DNA of 64,000 bases from Solen grandis (GCA_021229015.1 CM037782.1:60328541-60392540); one strand, 5' to 3'. Shown: positions 50,459 through 60,790, counted from the stretch's first letter. A program made the numbers and translations. Notes: generated by a model from the sequence alone, not told the origin.

Positions 50459-53013
50459 GTGCGTGATTCTTACATTTAATCATATATACTTTCTAAAATC
50501 CGACGAAATCACTTGTATCCAAATACAATGAACCATATCGCACTGAAACATTGGAAGAAATGAAAATCAATTAGTATTTTTTACGTCGATTGGGAAATAA
50601 GGTTTTATAAGTTACTGATCTTCTCGATAAGTTCTGGGTTGGACTAGTACTCTGCACCTGGCAGAATCATGGAATCTTGTCCCCAGCGGGGTTCGAACCT
50701 ACAACCTTTGGATCCGCAGTCTCATACATAACCACTGGACAACGGCGCCCTTTTACATTACATCAGTCAAATCAAAATATATTCACGTGCATCATCATCA
50801 TCACCATCATTATCATCATCGAAATCAGTAACTAATGTTGATATTATAATTCGTTAGCAAAGTAACATTTATCAATTACACTGGACGTTGTTTTCTTAAT
50901 AGATATATATGCTGATGGGAAAAAGGAGGGCTGGATAACAAAATTGCAACTTTTACCCCTGTATAGGAAGATTCAAATTTTTACTACATCTGAATCCCGG
51001 TCACCTCACGGCCCCTTATTCAAATATCGTACATGCCGTTTTTCGAGATTCTAATTTTTGTATAAAATCACCCTGTATCTGAACACATATCTGACTGTAT
51101 CTGACTTCGATAATAATCACATATCACCAGCCCATCTCACTTAGAAGCTACCATTATTTACAAAACATTTTATATGTCTTTATTTACATGATTGTACCTT
51201 TGCAAACAAATTCTAAATACCGTCTCAAATATTCATCCAAACCGACACGAAAGTTGAATCTGTGTTTTTTTCCCTTGTAATACAAATGAAACATACAGTA
51301 TATCTAAATGAACCGAAACTCAGGAAATGCAACGGTTATATGCATATGTAAAAATGAATTCAGAACTATTAAAAAAATGTTTGTTATAATTCTACAGAAG
51401 ACAAAATTTGCATAGTTTGATGCGAGATTTACAAAAAAAGGGGGAATTATGTTTGTACAACATTAGATACGTGTATATCAAAACATATAATAAACGTCGT
51501 AAAAATACTGTGACGAATTTGTCGCACTCGTGTGTGAAATTGTGTGGTCTTGTGATCGAAAATGATAGATGTGGTAAACATTGAAAAAGTCTGACGGCAG
51601 TACGTAAATATCTGATCGATTTTGCCATCAGCCATGAAATAAGTAAACAGATCGTTTGAAAATAGTTTAGGTTTCCTGGTAAAATGGAGAACGTGCTCTC
51701 GCGCACGTCATGGCAACTTATATACAATAAATAAATTACATGGAATTAATTAACGAGTAATATAATTTTTCTTGTACTAATTTAAACTATATTATAATAT
51801 TTATGCTAAGAATAAGGTATCCTTAAAGTGTGACGTATGAACACTGAATCTATGGCAGAATTTTGGACAGAGTAACATATGTCTTTATAAAATTGATTGA
51901 ATTGTAGTAGAGGTATAAAATGGTACTTGTACTATCTTGCCATAGAGCTAGCTTTTGTGGCGACGTGGTAGAGTGTCCGATTTGCATACCGAGGTCCCGA
52001 TTCGATACCAGCTCGGCAGTAGGTTTACTGGATTCATTTGCGCCAACGTAAATAACCACAGTTGTGAGAGGGATGGACCTTAGAAAGTCCCCAGACGTCA
52101 AACTTAAGGAATCTGAGGACAGATTATTGAAAGGAGGGGTATGTATAAGGTATAATGGTACTTGTACTATCTTGCCATAGAGCTAGCTTTTGTGGCGACG
52201 TGGTAGAGTGTCCGATTTGCATACCGAGGGTCCCGAGTTCGATACCAGCTCGGGACAGTAGGATTTTACTGGGTTACAGAATGTGTTTATATTTTCCTTG
52301 ACTATATATTTAAACTGAAAAATAAATGCCTCGCTTCTCACCAATGCGTCCCGGGTTCGATTCCTGCGCACGTATGTGAGAGGGTATAGTGGTCGCCCGT
52401 CAAGAGACGTGTGTTTTCTCCGGGCTCTCCGGTTTCCTCCCACAACAGTGACCACATACGCAGCCACCAGAGTCATCGAGAGTGATTAATTTAAGTTGTG
52501 AGAACTTGTTTCGTAATCGATGTAAAATAAATAAAGTTTAAACTTAAAAAAAAAAATCAAACTGACCATGTTTACTTAGGAACAACCAATAAGATATTAT
52601 TCCCACTATATAAAGTTGATTGAGGACTTTATATTTTCACAATTCCGGTGATGTTGCGGAAAATAAAAAAAATCCATTTTCTCCTAAATGTTTGTATTAG
52701 GGTATCATTTTCTACATTTTCACATTGCTTCTCACGTGCAGGTCCTCTGACTCCAATGGCCCGGATGATGATGAGTCTCGCCCGTAACCCTAACAACTAC
52801 AGATATGCCACGTGCACATTTAATGACACAGGGTCTACAGTTCGAGGTCGAGCTGATTTCCGTCAATTTGTAAGTATGAGTAAGATATATATATATATAT
52901 TGTTTAGATTGCACGTGCACATAAGACAAGTGCTGGGTATTGCAGGCAAACATGATTTTGCAATATATTGTGATATTTGAACCTAATATTGCGATATATT
53001 GCAATATACTGCT

Positions 53014-53044
<31 letters not shown>

Positions 53045-56000
53045 GTGGACGCTTCTTTAATTTTCCGGCATTTTCATATTTTGAGCTTTTGTGTAAAGTA
53101 CCAACTCAAAATTCTTTGCCTTAACTTTTCAACTGATGTTTTGACTTTTAAGTTCATTCAAGTTTATACTTCATAACCATTGTGTCATTGTTCTCCTGAA
53201 GTTGTGAAATTTACTTTAGAATAAAAATATACATAAATTTAATGTTGTATAAACATATTTGCTGTTTATTTCTATTTATTAGATCTACTTAATACTGAAA
53301 ATTATTCAGCTAATAAAACACAAATATTGCGATCTTTGAAATCATATTGCGAAATATTGGCAGATAAATGGTATTGCAATATATTGCAATATTGCGATAT
53401 ATTGCCAACCCCTACATAAGACATATAATTGTATGTTATGTTTTCTATGCTTGAAAATAATGAATATAAATTGTTGTTTTTCCTCTATGTAAATATACGC
53501 ATACATTTCTTTATTTTTATCTGAATGAAACGTCAAAAACAATAACAACGCCGTTAAAATATGTCACTCTCCAAAAAAAAATGAATTAAGTAAGGACTTT
53601 GTTAAAGTGTTCGTTTTAAAATATGAAGCTTCTTCCAGGGTAGTTTTTGTATTCATGTCTAATCTATATACACCGGCGTGACTGATAGATATCTCTGACT
53701 TGAACCACAGTAGCCCGTCATGGTACAGTCATCCAAAATGCACGAAGTGCACGAGGAAATTAAGCTTGAATCCAAAGTATTGATGTATGTTGTTTCTCTT
53801 ATTAGAGGAAGCTGTGGTCTGTGAAGATTAAATACTTTAAATTTCATGAAGAGTAAGTAAAAAGCGGAAATTGGAATGCAAGGGAAGACCTGCATTTAGC
53901 GCAAACGTGCAGTTAAAGGCCCTAGGCCAAACTTGCGAGACATGACGTTTATTGCATTGCGTATCTGTAATGATACGTGGCGGTACATAGAGTACTCATA
54001 TGTCATTCCACAGTGATGTATATTGTTTTGACATCAAGCAGGTATCCGTTGATTTATTGATAGAAATTCAAACAAAATATTGAATTTGATATCAAATGCG
54101 GAGTTATACATCTATAATTTACACATGGGCCCTAATTCACTATTTTCCTGAGTCTAATTTTCAGACTTAGCCACAAGATTCAGAAAGTTAATTTTGTTAG
54201 TTTCTTCTAGGGTTAGGGTTAACCCTAGCCCCAGCCCTATGTTATTTATAATTATCTGTATTTATAATTTATAATACAAACACTACAATTTCTTGAAATT
54301 ATCAAAACATAGTCTCTGGAATGTGTGAAGATTAAAAACAAATAATATTGCTTAGAAACATCAGAAAAAATCTGTTTCTAGATCGTTATAAACGAAGTAG
54401 ATTTAAATGTATATAATGTGATATAATATAAAAATATAATATATGTTATACTTAATATTCCAGCTGATAGGTGAAGGTCGTCAACAGGTTACTATGAGGA
54501 TCCAGCTGGTAGGACTGCCACAGTCTGTAAATGAAGTAGACCGCGGGCTGCACGTGCACGAGTTCGGGGACATTGGGGACGGATGCGCACGTGTTGGGCC
54601 CCACTTCAACCCTTACCAGACCCCACACGGCTCCAGGCGCAACTTTGCATTGTAAGACTAAATTCAGTCTTTTGTATTGACATTGAAATTTAGATATATT
54701 CTTACAAAAAGCCAAATATTGTGGTTTTATTATTTCCTTAGGATATATATTAAGCAACGAACAGTTTCTTTACGAGCGGTTGTATCATTTAAGTTTGATA
54801 CATTTAATACATATAAATTTTGACATATGTTACCTTTTGGTATATCTTGTACACCATACATTTGTCTCGTCCACAGTTTACGTCACGTAGGAGACCTTGG
54901 CAACATCCGCCAGTCCAGTGAAGGTTTGGTGTCCACACAGTTTGTAGACCAGGTCATCTCTCTGGAGGGAGTCAGCAGCATCGTGGGGAGATCCCTTGTG
55001 GTAGGTCTCCTTTCTCTCCATCCCTTCTTATTCTCCAGTTTGCCCTTTGTTCTCTTTTGTCCATTCTCGACGTTCTGAACAATTCAACAATATGTGTATA
55101 TCTGATATTCGGTGCAGTCTTTTCATGTGACATTTCTGGCTGCCACAACATTGCTATTTGAACTACTAGTATCTTATCCGATGCACCATCATCAACATTC
55201 TTTTCATCCTTTTCATTTTCTTTTATTTCAATCTCTTCCGCATCACTTTCCTGCTACTTTACAGTTATAATTATCACACCATAGTTCATGCTATATAATA
55301 TATGAACAAAGAAATAGAAAGATAGTATTTTCCACACTTTGTAGATTAAGTTCGAGCGTGACGACGAGGGGTTGGGAGGGACCAGATCCAGTCAGATCAA
55401 CGGCAACACCCACAACCCTATAGCCTGCTGCACCATCGGACGGACCACTGCCGGCAACTGGTACAATCCTCTGTCATCAGATGATCTTCAGAATATGGGT
55501 GAGTATCCGGGTATCCACGAGACATAACCTCCCTTGAAATCCGCCCCGGAGGCCAGTACAAAAATATAACCGAATCAGATTTCAATAGAGATTAATGTGG
55601 GCAGTGCTCGAAACTTACAAATAACACTTTTCAAAATCTGATTTACAGTTTAGTAATGAAACCAGTACTTTGTGAATTTGAAGATCTGAAAATAACCTTA
55701 AGCTGCCGGCGTTCGAGACATTAACTGATGGACGTGAATTGTTTAACACTGAAGCATGGCGCCAGTACAATGTAAAATGTTAAAGTTAACGTTAATGACT
55801 TACACGTTTCCTCAAAATGAGACAACTGTTTGTTTCTTTACTGCAACAAATGAATCACCAACGTTTCAACTTAGAGATAATTATTTTGTAAAAGAATGAC
55901 TCTTGCACGTTGTGATAATTATATAAATGTAATTTTGTTTCTCCTGCTTTCAGGTGTAACCGGCTTGATGCCCGAAAACAAGATTGATCCTATGGGCATA

Positions 56001-56477
56001 GTCGGAAACCCTCAAGGACCAAACACTGCGGGAGCCAACCCGAATACACCTTTAAACCCGAATATGCCCAATACAAACATGGGAAATCCAAACATGGTTA
56101 ACCCGAATATGGGAAACCAAAACATGGTTAACCCGAATATGGGAAACCCAAATATGGTTAACCCAAATATGGTAAACCCAAATATGGTTAACCCAAATAT
56201 GAGAAACCCAAATATGGTTAATCCTAATATGGGAACTCCAAACATGGGTAGCCCAAATATGGTTAATCCAAACATGGGAAATACAAATGTCCCGAGCATG
56301 ATTAATCCTAATTTTAATTCAAACTTTAACCCAGGTTCAAACACAAATTTTAATGCTGGTACAAATAGAAATTTTAATCCTAATCAGCCGGGTACCAGTG
56401 GGTTTGGAGCGGGATCATTTACACCTGGAGCGGTTGCCGGCCAAACTTTTAGTTTCAATACGCAAGGCAGAAAATAA
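50077..56477 (+). CDS. Secreted Cu/Zn superoxide-dismutase-like protein with two low-complexity repeat arms (six exons, complete)
   Basis: Coding exons are 50077-50458, 52742-52869, 54464-54651, 54877-55000, 55345-55498 and 55954-56477. All introns are GT..AG and phases match, giving 1500 nt and 499 residues. Order: signal peptide (about 1-17), six GFGQQQP-type heptads (46-87), Cu/Zn-SOD fold (about 147-315), then fifteen NPNM-type pentapeptides (360-434) and an N/F/G-rich tail. Metal ligands matching SOD1 His46, 48, 63, 71, 80 and Asp83 are His200, 202, 217, 225, 236 and Asp239. The His120 position is Lys276 and the Arg143 position is Pro299. Cys211 and Cys302 can form the conserved disulfide. 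SOD family enzymes dismutate superoxide, but the two losses make normal activity doubtful. The signal peptide predicts an extracellular product. A shell-matrix, byssal or haemolymph (cavortin/dominin-like) role is inference. The start is the first ATG before the signal peptide. Confidence 0.9.
50212..50337 (+). repeat. 21-bp in-frame tandem repeat encoding GFGQQQP
   Basis: Six consecutive 21-bp units: four encode GFGQQQP, followed by GFGQPQT and GFGQPGR (residues 46-87). Units differ mainly at third positions, suggesting amplification followed by selection on the protein. Gly/Gln/Phe-rich repeats of this kind occur in extracellular structural proteins; no specific function can be assigned. 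Confidence 0.9.
50600..50755 (-). mobile_element. SINE family C in intron 1 of the SOD-like gene
   Basis: Minus strand: ggcgccgttgtccagtggtt, gactgcggatccaaaggttg, B-box ggttcgaaccccgctgggga, then agtactagtccaacccagaa. The same body occurs at 448-590. Confidence 0.7.
51788..51902. repeat. Dispersed repeat, inverse of 46596-46718
   Basis: atatttatgctaagaataag ... gacagagtaacatatgtctt with taaaattgattgaat. Confidence 0.65.
51909..52270 (+). repeat. Tandem duplication of a tRNA-like SINE head in intron 1
   Basis: The block gtacttgtactatcttgcca ... cgacgtggtagagtgtccga ... gataccagctcgg occurs at 51909-52034 and 52148-52270. The right copy has a complete ggtcccgagttcgataccag; the left lacks single bases at several short runs. 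tRNA-like A and B boxes are visible but no closed cloverleaf. Confidence 0.8.
52325..52545 (+). mobile_element. SINE family D, copy 2, in intron 1
   Basis: tcgcttctcaccaatgcgtc with B-box ccgggttcgattcctgcgca, then cgggctctccggtttcctcc and the tail tcgtaatcgatgtaaaataa. Better preserved than the copy at 34375. Confidence 0.75.
52742..52869 (+). CDS. Exon 2 of SOD-like gene: start of the SOD fold
   Basis: Phase-1 acceptor (gtgcag) and phase-0 donor (gtaagt at 52870). Encodes residues 128-170, including [11 protein letters not shown] and GRADFRQF, which match the first strands of Cu/Zn-SOD. Cys152 lies near the SOD1 Cys6 position. A Met/Arg-rich linker ([11 protein letters not shown]) joins the heptad arm to the fold. 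Confidence 0.88.
52929..53413. mobile_element. hAT-like non-autonomous element in intron 2
   Basis: About 485 bp starting agtgctgggtattgc and ending attgccaacccct, flanked on both sides by acataagaca (52919-52928 and 53414-53423), which contains the 8-bp duplication expected of hAT elements. The sub-terminal regions repeat ttgcaatatattgc / gcgatatattgc. The middle holds an aaat microsatellite. Confidence 0.75.
53018..53043. repeat. (AAAT)n microsatellite
   Basis: About six aaat units inside the hAT-like element. Confidence 0.9.
54464..54651 (+). CDS. Exon 3 of SOD-like gene: copper and zinc ligands
   Basis: Starts phase 0 after ttccag and ends phase 2 at gtaaga. Carries the signature HVHEFGD (His200, His202), then [11 protein letters not shown] (Cys211, His217) and His225. 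Spacing from His217 to His225 is eight residues, as in SOD1. This is the strongest family evidence in the window. Confidence 0.92.
54877..55000 (+). CDS. Exon 4 of SOD-like gene: zinc-loop end and electrostatic strand
   Basis: Joins exon 3 in phase 2 to give ...[11 protein letters not shown], with His236 and Asp239 as zinc ligands. The loop from His225 to His236 is 11 residues apart rather than the nine of human SOD1, a two-residue insertion. Continues to ISLEG and GRSLV, the strand before the usual copper His. Donor is gtaggt. Confidence 0.9.
55345..55498 (+). CDS. Exon 5 of SOD-like gene: active-site loop with altered residues
   Basis: Phase-0 acceptor (ttgtag), phase-1 donor (gtgagt). Encodes [12 protein letters not shown], where SOD1 has VHEKADDLGKGG, so Lys276 replaces the copper His. 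NPIACC stands where SOD1 has SRLACG, so Pro299 replaces the active-site Arg while Cys302 is kept and Cys303 is extra. The fold ends near TIGRTTAG. Confidence 0.9.
55954..56477 (+). CDS. Exon 6 of SOD-like gene: NPNM pentapeptide array and stop
   Basis: Phase-1 acceptor (tttcag) restores [10 protein letters not shown]. Residues 360-434 are about fifteen pentapeptides of [10 protein letters not shown] type, followed by [14 protein letters not shown] and GFGAGSF segments and the end TQGRK. The tail is about one third of the protein and has no SOD counterpart. An ATG inside the preceding intron keeps this frame open upstream, but the acceptor and phase favour splicing. Confidence 0.88.
56055..56279 (+). 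repeat. 15-bp in-frame tandem repeat encoding NPNM(V/G)
   Basis: Fifteen units of 15 bp in the reading frame of exon 6. The core Asn-Pro-Asn-Met is nearly constant; the fifth residue alternates between Val and Gly, with single Pro and Arg variants. The array differs in unit length and composition from the 21-bp array in exon 1, so the two arms arose separately. Confidence 0.9.
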
Positions 56478-56738
56478 AAGGTCCCTTAAAATGTTTAATT
56501 TGATGAAGCCATGAAATAATCCGGTTGATATTCATTTCTTTTTGTAATGAGACTTTGGTTCGTGCCGAGTACATATAACAAAAGGTAGTACCGGTATGTG
56601 AAAATTTCAAACTTGCATTTATATGTACTGTATCTTTAAGACATCTATTCTTTTAAGCATAATATTTCAACAAGTTAGTACATAACATTTTGTTTACTAA
56701 CATATGACAATCAAACAGAATAGTAATGTACATTTGTA

Positions 56739-56744
56739 AATAAA
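56739..56744 (+). terminator. Polyadenylation signal AATAAA of the SOD-like gene
   Basis: A canonical AATAAA lies 262 bases after the stop codon in an AT-rich 3' region. It is the first clear signal downstream and would give a 3' UTR of roughly 280 bases. No transcript evidence is available. Confidence 0.55.
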
Positions 56745-57384
56745 AGCACCCGGTCTTTGATGGAATTTACCGAACTGCCTGCAGCGGTTACTTCCCCTTA
56801 TCCGTAAATGCTGAAGAATGAAGGGGGGATAACTGCGTGGAGAATGGCAATTTACAAATATCAGATTTAACCACGCGTCTCAGAATTATGTGTAATAATA
56901 CAAGCCATAAACATGGTAAGGGTGTTTAGAAGTTCATTCATGAAATGATGTTATCTAAGGGGATATATAGTCTAAAGGTGTAAGTTTTAGGGGGTTATAA
57001 TTATGATTTTAATACCAAAAAAGCTATTTATTTTAGGATTCGCTATCAAAAACAGAGAGTGTTTGAGTTCGTCTTTGTGACAAAGTTAAAATATATATGT
57101 CTCATTTGTGACCTGTTCACTTTTCAAGTGAAAAAATCAGTATTCCGTACAGTTTATGTATTATATTTAACCATTTAATATAATGTAGAGTATTATATTT
57201 GTAAATAAATGATGGAAACAAGAAATGTGTAATTCTAGTTTTTCTTGATCGCCTTGGGTCTGTGTAATTAATAAACCAATTGTAATACTAGTATATATAT
57301 AACTCGGTCAAAACAGGAAGTGTACATGACTCTTTATCGTGTAATTTTGGAACCAGTCAACAAATGCTTGTCAAATTTCAGTAC

Positions 57385-57610
57385 ATACACTGCAGTATTA
57401 CGCCGTAGACATGTGGCATGATACCACACCCAGTCACATAAAATGACACTGTGCCAACAAGTCCAAGAACTAACTTATAATCTTAATTGCAAAGCAATGA
57501 CTAAACAAATGCACCAGAACCATTTAATTACTTTGGTTTGATGTGCCTGTGGAACGAACCCACGACCTCCAAGTTATGGGACAGAGGCTTTAACCACTCT
57601 GCAACATGTA
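57385..57610 (-). mobile_element. SINE family A, diverged copy
   Basis: Plus-strand reading: cactgcagtattacgccgta, gtggcatgataccacaccca, then at the far end gaacgaacccacgacctcca (inverse B-box) and gaggctttaaccactctgca. Confidence 0.7.
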
Positions 57611-58014
57611 ATGCAATTTCAAGGTTATGAACAGTAATAACTGAATCATTCAAATAATTACCAATTAGTGGTTTAATAATTAAAAACTGTCACTTGTCTG
57701 AGGTAAGTAATAAAACAGATGGGTAAAACATGGGTAAACAGAACTATATCAAATCATAAATTTCCATAATTTTATTATGAGTCATTTGTACATATTTAAT
57801 CTATAAAAATATTTCTTACAATCAATGACATTGACTTATTTATCCATCAAAACTGCACAAATTCAATAAAATGATGCAGGAATCAGGTACAGCAAATTAC
57901 ACAAAAATATTTGTTCATTTTTTACTCAGAATATTAACTGAGCAATCACTCATACAATCATGAGAAAAAATCTCTCTTCAAAGACAAAATAATCACAGAT
58001 AGAAAGACAGCGCT

Positions 58015-58256
58015 TTAACCCTTTCCCTCATAGAGGATACCATGAAAAGACCTATGCGAACAACATAAAACCAGATCAGCCTGCGAGTAACTCGCAGGCT
58101 GATCAGGTTTTATGCTGTTCGCTGCTCCTCAGTGGTCTGGTAATGAGGATTTTACAATTAAATTTGGTAAGGTTTGAGTTTGGCTTTCTGCAGATCAGGC
58201 TTTATGTGGTTCCTATTGAGGGCGTCAAAATGAGACTGTATGAGGGAAAGGGTTAA
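58015..58256 (+). mobile_element. TTAA MITE family 1, copy 4
   Basis: Perfect TTAA on both sides, intact ends and perfect central palindrome gcctgcgagtaactcgcagg. The best-preserved copy in the window. Confidence 0.9.
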
Positions 58257-58527
58257 TATACAATCAAGCAAAGTTTGCCAATAAAACAGCCACAATATAA
58301 GAACAATAGCAGGCCATTCCAATTAAAATCACAGAACTCGGCATTTACAGAAGAAGTTTAAAACCATTCACATCTTAAATATGCCATTTCACATTAAAGT
58401 CATCATTGAAAATATGTTTGTTTTCTGTGCTCCGATTACCTCAACAGAATTGGTACCGACTCAATCTCTGTTTTAGCCCCAGATCTACGATTCCTTGATT
58501 TCAGTCATTTGCTCATTCCGTTCTAAG

Positions 58528-58716
58528 TACAGTCAATCCTTGATACATCCGCATTCGATATAATGGCATACACGGAATCTGGCACTAAAAGTCATGTGAC
58601 GGATTTATTAATATCTTATCAACAGCAAATTTTGCTTCCGGAATCAGCAGCACTTCTTGATACATTGACAAAATCGAGATTTACAAGCACTGCCGATGTA
58701 TGAAGGGTTGACTGTA
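58528..58716. mobile_element. pogo-like MITE with 22-bp terminal inverted repeats
   Basis: Starts tacagtcaatccttgataca and ends tgtatgaagggttgactgta; TA at both edges. The interior differs from the 6348/7432/20352 group. Confidence 0.75.
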
Positions 58717-59049
58717 TGATACACTCATCTTGAGGACCTTTCAGTACTGCCAGTGTCAGAAATAAAAAAATAAATTAAAAAAAATCCCTCCATTCCTACC
58801 CATCTAAAAAGTTCTGGGTAGCAGTACTGCAAACAAACATATTTTTAATAATGGCCTACAAAGACCCATGATAAAGCCAGAAAACAAAGGCAATTTTAAA
58901 TTTGAAAAGCTTGTCCTTAAATCTTCGGATGAGTTGTAAATACCATAGCATAAACATAGTTCATACCAATTTTCTGAAGCAAAATTTAAAGGTTTTTCAA
59001 GTGTTTTTTTAGGCCTTAAAATTCAAAATTAAGGACTGGCATAAACCGC

Positions 59050-59260
59050 AATTTTAAAGCATAAAAGGGATGAATTTTTTAGCATCTTGATTATCACTTT
59101 TTTTATTATTAATTCTGTTATTTTGAATTCAAGGGTTTTTCAAGACCTTTCATTAATTTTAAGGTTTTTTCAAGGGTTTATAAGGCAAAATGTAATTTTC
59201 AAGTGTTTTTTCAAGATAGACATCAAATTCAAAGTTTTTTCAAGACCTGTGCGAACCATG
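59050..59260. repeat. Degenerate 'ttttttcaag' repeats
   Basis: Six to seven scattered copies of ttttttcaag(a/g/t) within 200 bp. Similar inverse motifs occur at 34060-34270. Confidence 0.6.
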
Positions 59261-59489
59261 ATAAAACCTGATCATCATGCAAGTTATACTTGCTGGCCAG
59301 TTTTAAACTTGTTACAAAGGTCAGTTTTATAAGAGACAGAGAGTGTCTCTTTAGTAGATATATTCATCTAAGCCTCCTCGTTTTTACAGTGATGTAATCA
59401 GTGAATAAAGCGATTCTGACTTGACATGTGGTACAGGGTTAAACAAAACTAAGCAATGAAAGAAGACCATTCCAGAAAATAAATAGAAC

Positions 59490-59650
59490 TATCGCTAAAG
59501 GTGATTAATACCCCTGTATTGTACCTTGCCTTTATGTAATGTGAGAGTAGGACGGAACGCAATGTGACGTGAAGTGACAGGGAGGGAGGGTTATTTCTAA
59601 ATAGCTCCCAATTCTGTGAAGCATAAAAATAAAAGGCCTGGGGGTTTACG
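59490..59650. repeat. Dispersed repeat, 'gtgattaatacccctg' family, copy 1
   Basis: ctatcgctaaaggtgattaa, taatacccctgtatt, tttatgtaatgtgagagtag and a g-rich middle; resembles 60620-60790, and the opening motif recurs near 4955. Confidence 0.5.
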
Positions 59651-59769
59651 ATGGCCCAGATCATTTATAAGTAAGCTGCATTGGACAGTCATTGGATGTA
59701 TGAATCCAATATGGAGCAACACTAGTCCAAGATCACATTGTCATTGCTGTGTTGCTAGAAATGACCATC

Positions 59770-59910
59770 ACTCCAGTATTATTTCAGTCATATAACAGTG
59801 TTCAGCTTATTACAGATGAAGGTAGACCCAGAGTGCTCAAAGAGGCATTGGGTTAGGTTAAACAAGATGTAAATGAAAACTTTGAGTGACCCTGTCGGTA
59901 CTTTAACCAA
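59770..59910 (-). mobile_element. SINE family B, 3' part
   Basis: ttatttcagtcatataacag, agcttattacagatgaaggt and gagtgaccctgtcggtac in the order of the 30200-30415 insert; the head is decayed. Confidence 0.6.
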
Positions 59911-60194
59911 AGTAAGTCAGCAAATATAATCACTCAGCAACTGAGGCCCACCTGTCACTATGTAAAAGGATACAAAACATTCACACAGAGATCAAACAAG
60001 CACCAATTAAATTCTTGACAAGCTGATAATGAAGCTTTCAAAACCTTGTAGCCAGCTCCAAACAGTAACATAAAACACTAGGTTCAAATAATGCCCATAT
60101 TAACTGTTAAGCCAGTGTCCACATTTTTCTATGATTCATACAAACTTATGTAATGCCTTTAATACACTAATAATCTCAATATTTTTCCCCATCT

Positions 60195-60320
60195 TTCTTT
60201 TAAGACCACCTCTCTATTAAGACACCTCACTTCTAAGACCATCTTTCTTTTAAGACCACCTCTCTTTAGACACCTCACTTCTAATACCACCTCTCTATTC
60301 AGACCATCTCTCTATTAAGA
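60195..60320. repeat. About 20-bp tandem repeat 'aagaccacctctctatt'
   Basis: Five to six units alternating between aagaccacctctctatt and agacacctcacttct. Confidence 0.75.
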
Positions 60321-60335
60321 TCATCTTACTTTCAA

Positions 60336-60480
60336 TATATTGTAGTTCAGATTCTACACAGTCTGCAGTGCAATGAAAAATCCATTGTTTCAATGCTATT
60401 TTATTGCCATTGTTTCAATGCTATTTCAAGTTCAGTAAATTAATATCGATCATATTCTATATTCATGAGGTAAAGGTTAA
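60336..60480. mobile_element. TTAA MITE family 2, 3' part
   Basis: gtagttcagattctacacag + tctgcagtgca and attcatgaggtaaaggttaa; an internal 25-bp duplication (attgtttcaatgctatttt) is specific to this copy. Confidence 0.65.
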
Positions 60481-60619
60481 AGAAAACTGAGCTGTTTTTC
60501 AAGGCATTTCAAATCAAAATTGTAAATATCATAACAGTGTAGAAAATATATGTTACTACCAATTATGAAAGAAATGTGCATGAGGGTATTGATAAATTGT
60601 TAAAAATTATTCCATATTA

Positions 60620-60790
60620 TTGCAACTATCACTATGGGTGATAAATACCCCTGCATCCTGTCTTGTTGTCATGTAATGAGGGTGTAGTATGAGACGAGAT
60701 GTGACTAGCAGGATTCCTACAAAGCCAAGCCCCCCCCCCCCTCCCCCCGGTGTCTGTAAAGCAGGGGTATATAAAGAGATAAAACAAGAT
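60620..60790. repeat. Dispersed repeat, 'gtgattaatacccctg' family, copy 2, with poly-C
   Basis: ctatgggtgataaataccc, gtcatgtaatgagggtgtag, then a C-rich run at 60730-60748. Confidence 0.55.

Noticed and set aside
51955..52270. tRNA genes
   Set aside because: A- and B-box-like stretches are present, but acceptor and anticodon stems do not close; they are SINE heads. The same applies to all other B-box hits in the window.
55896..55953. Separate start ATG for the NPNM protein
   Set aside because: The ATG lies in intron 5; a good acceptor (tttcag) and exact phase join exon 6 to the SOD exons. A second promoter is possible but unsupported.
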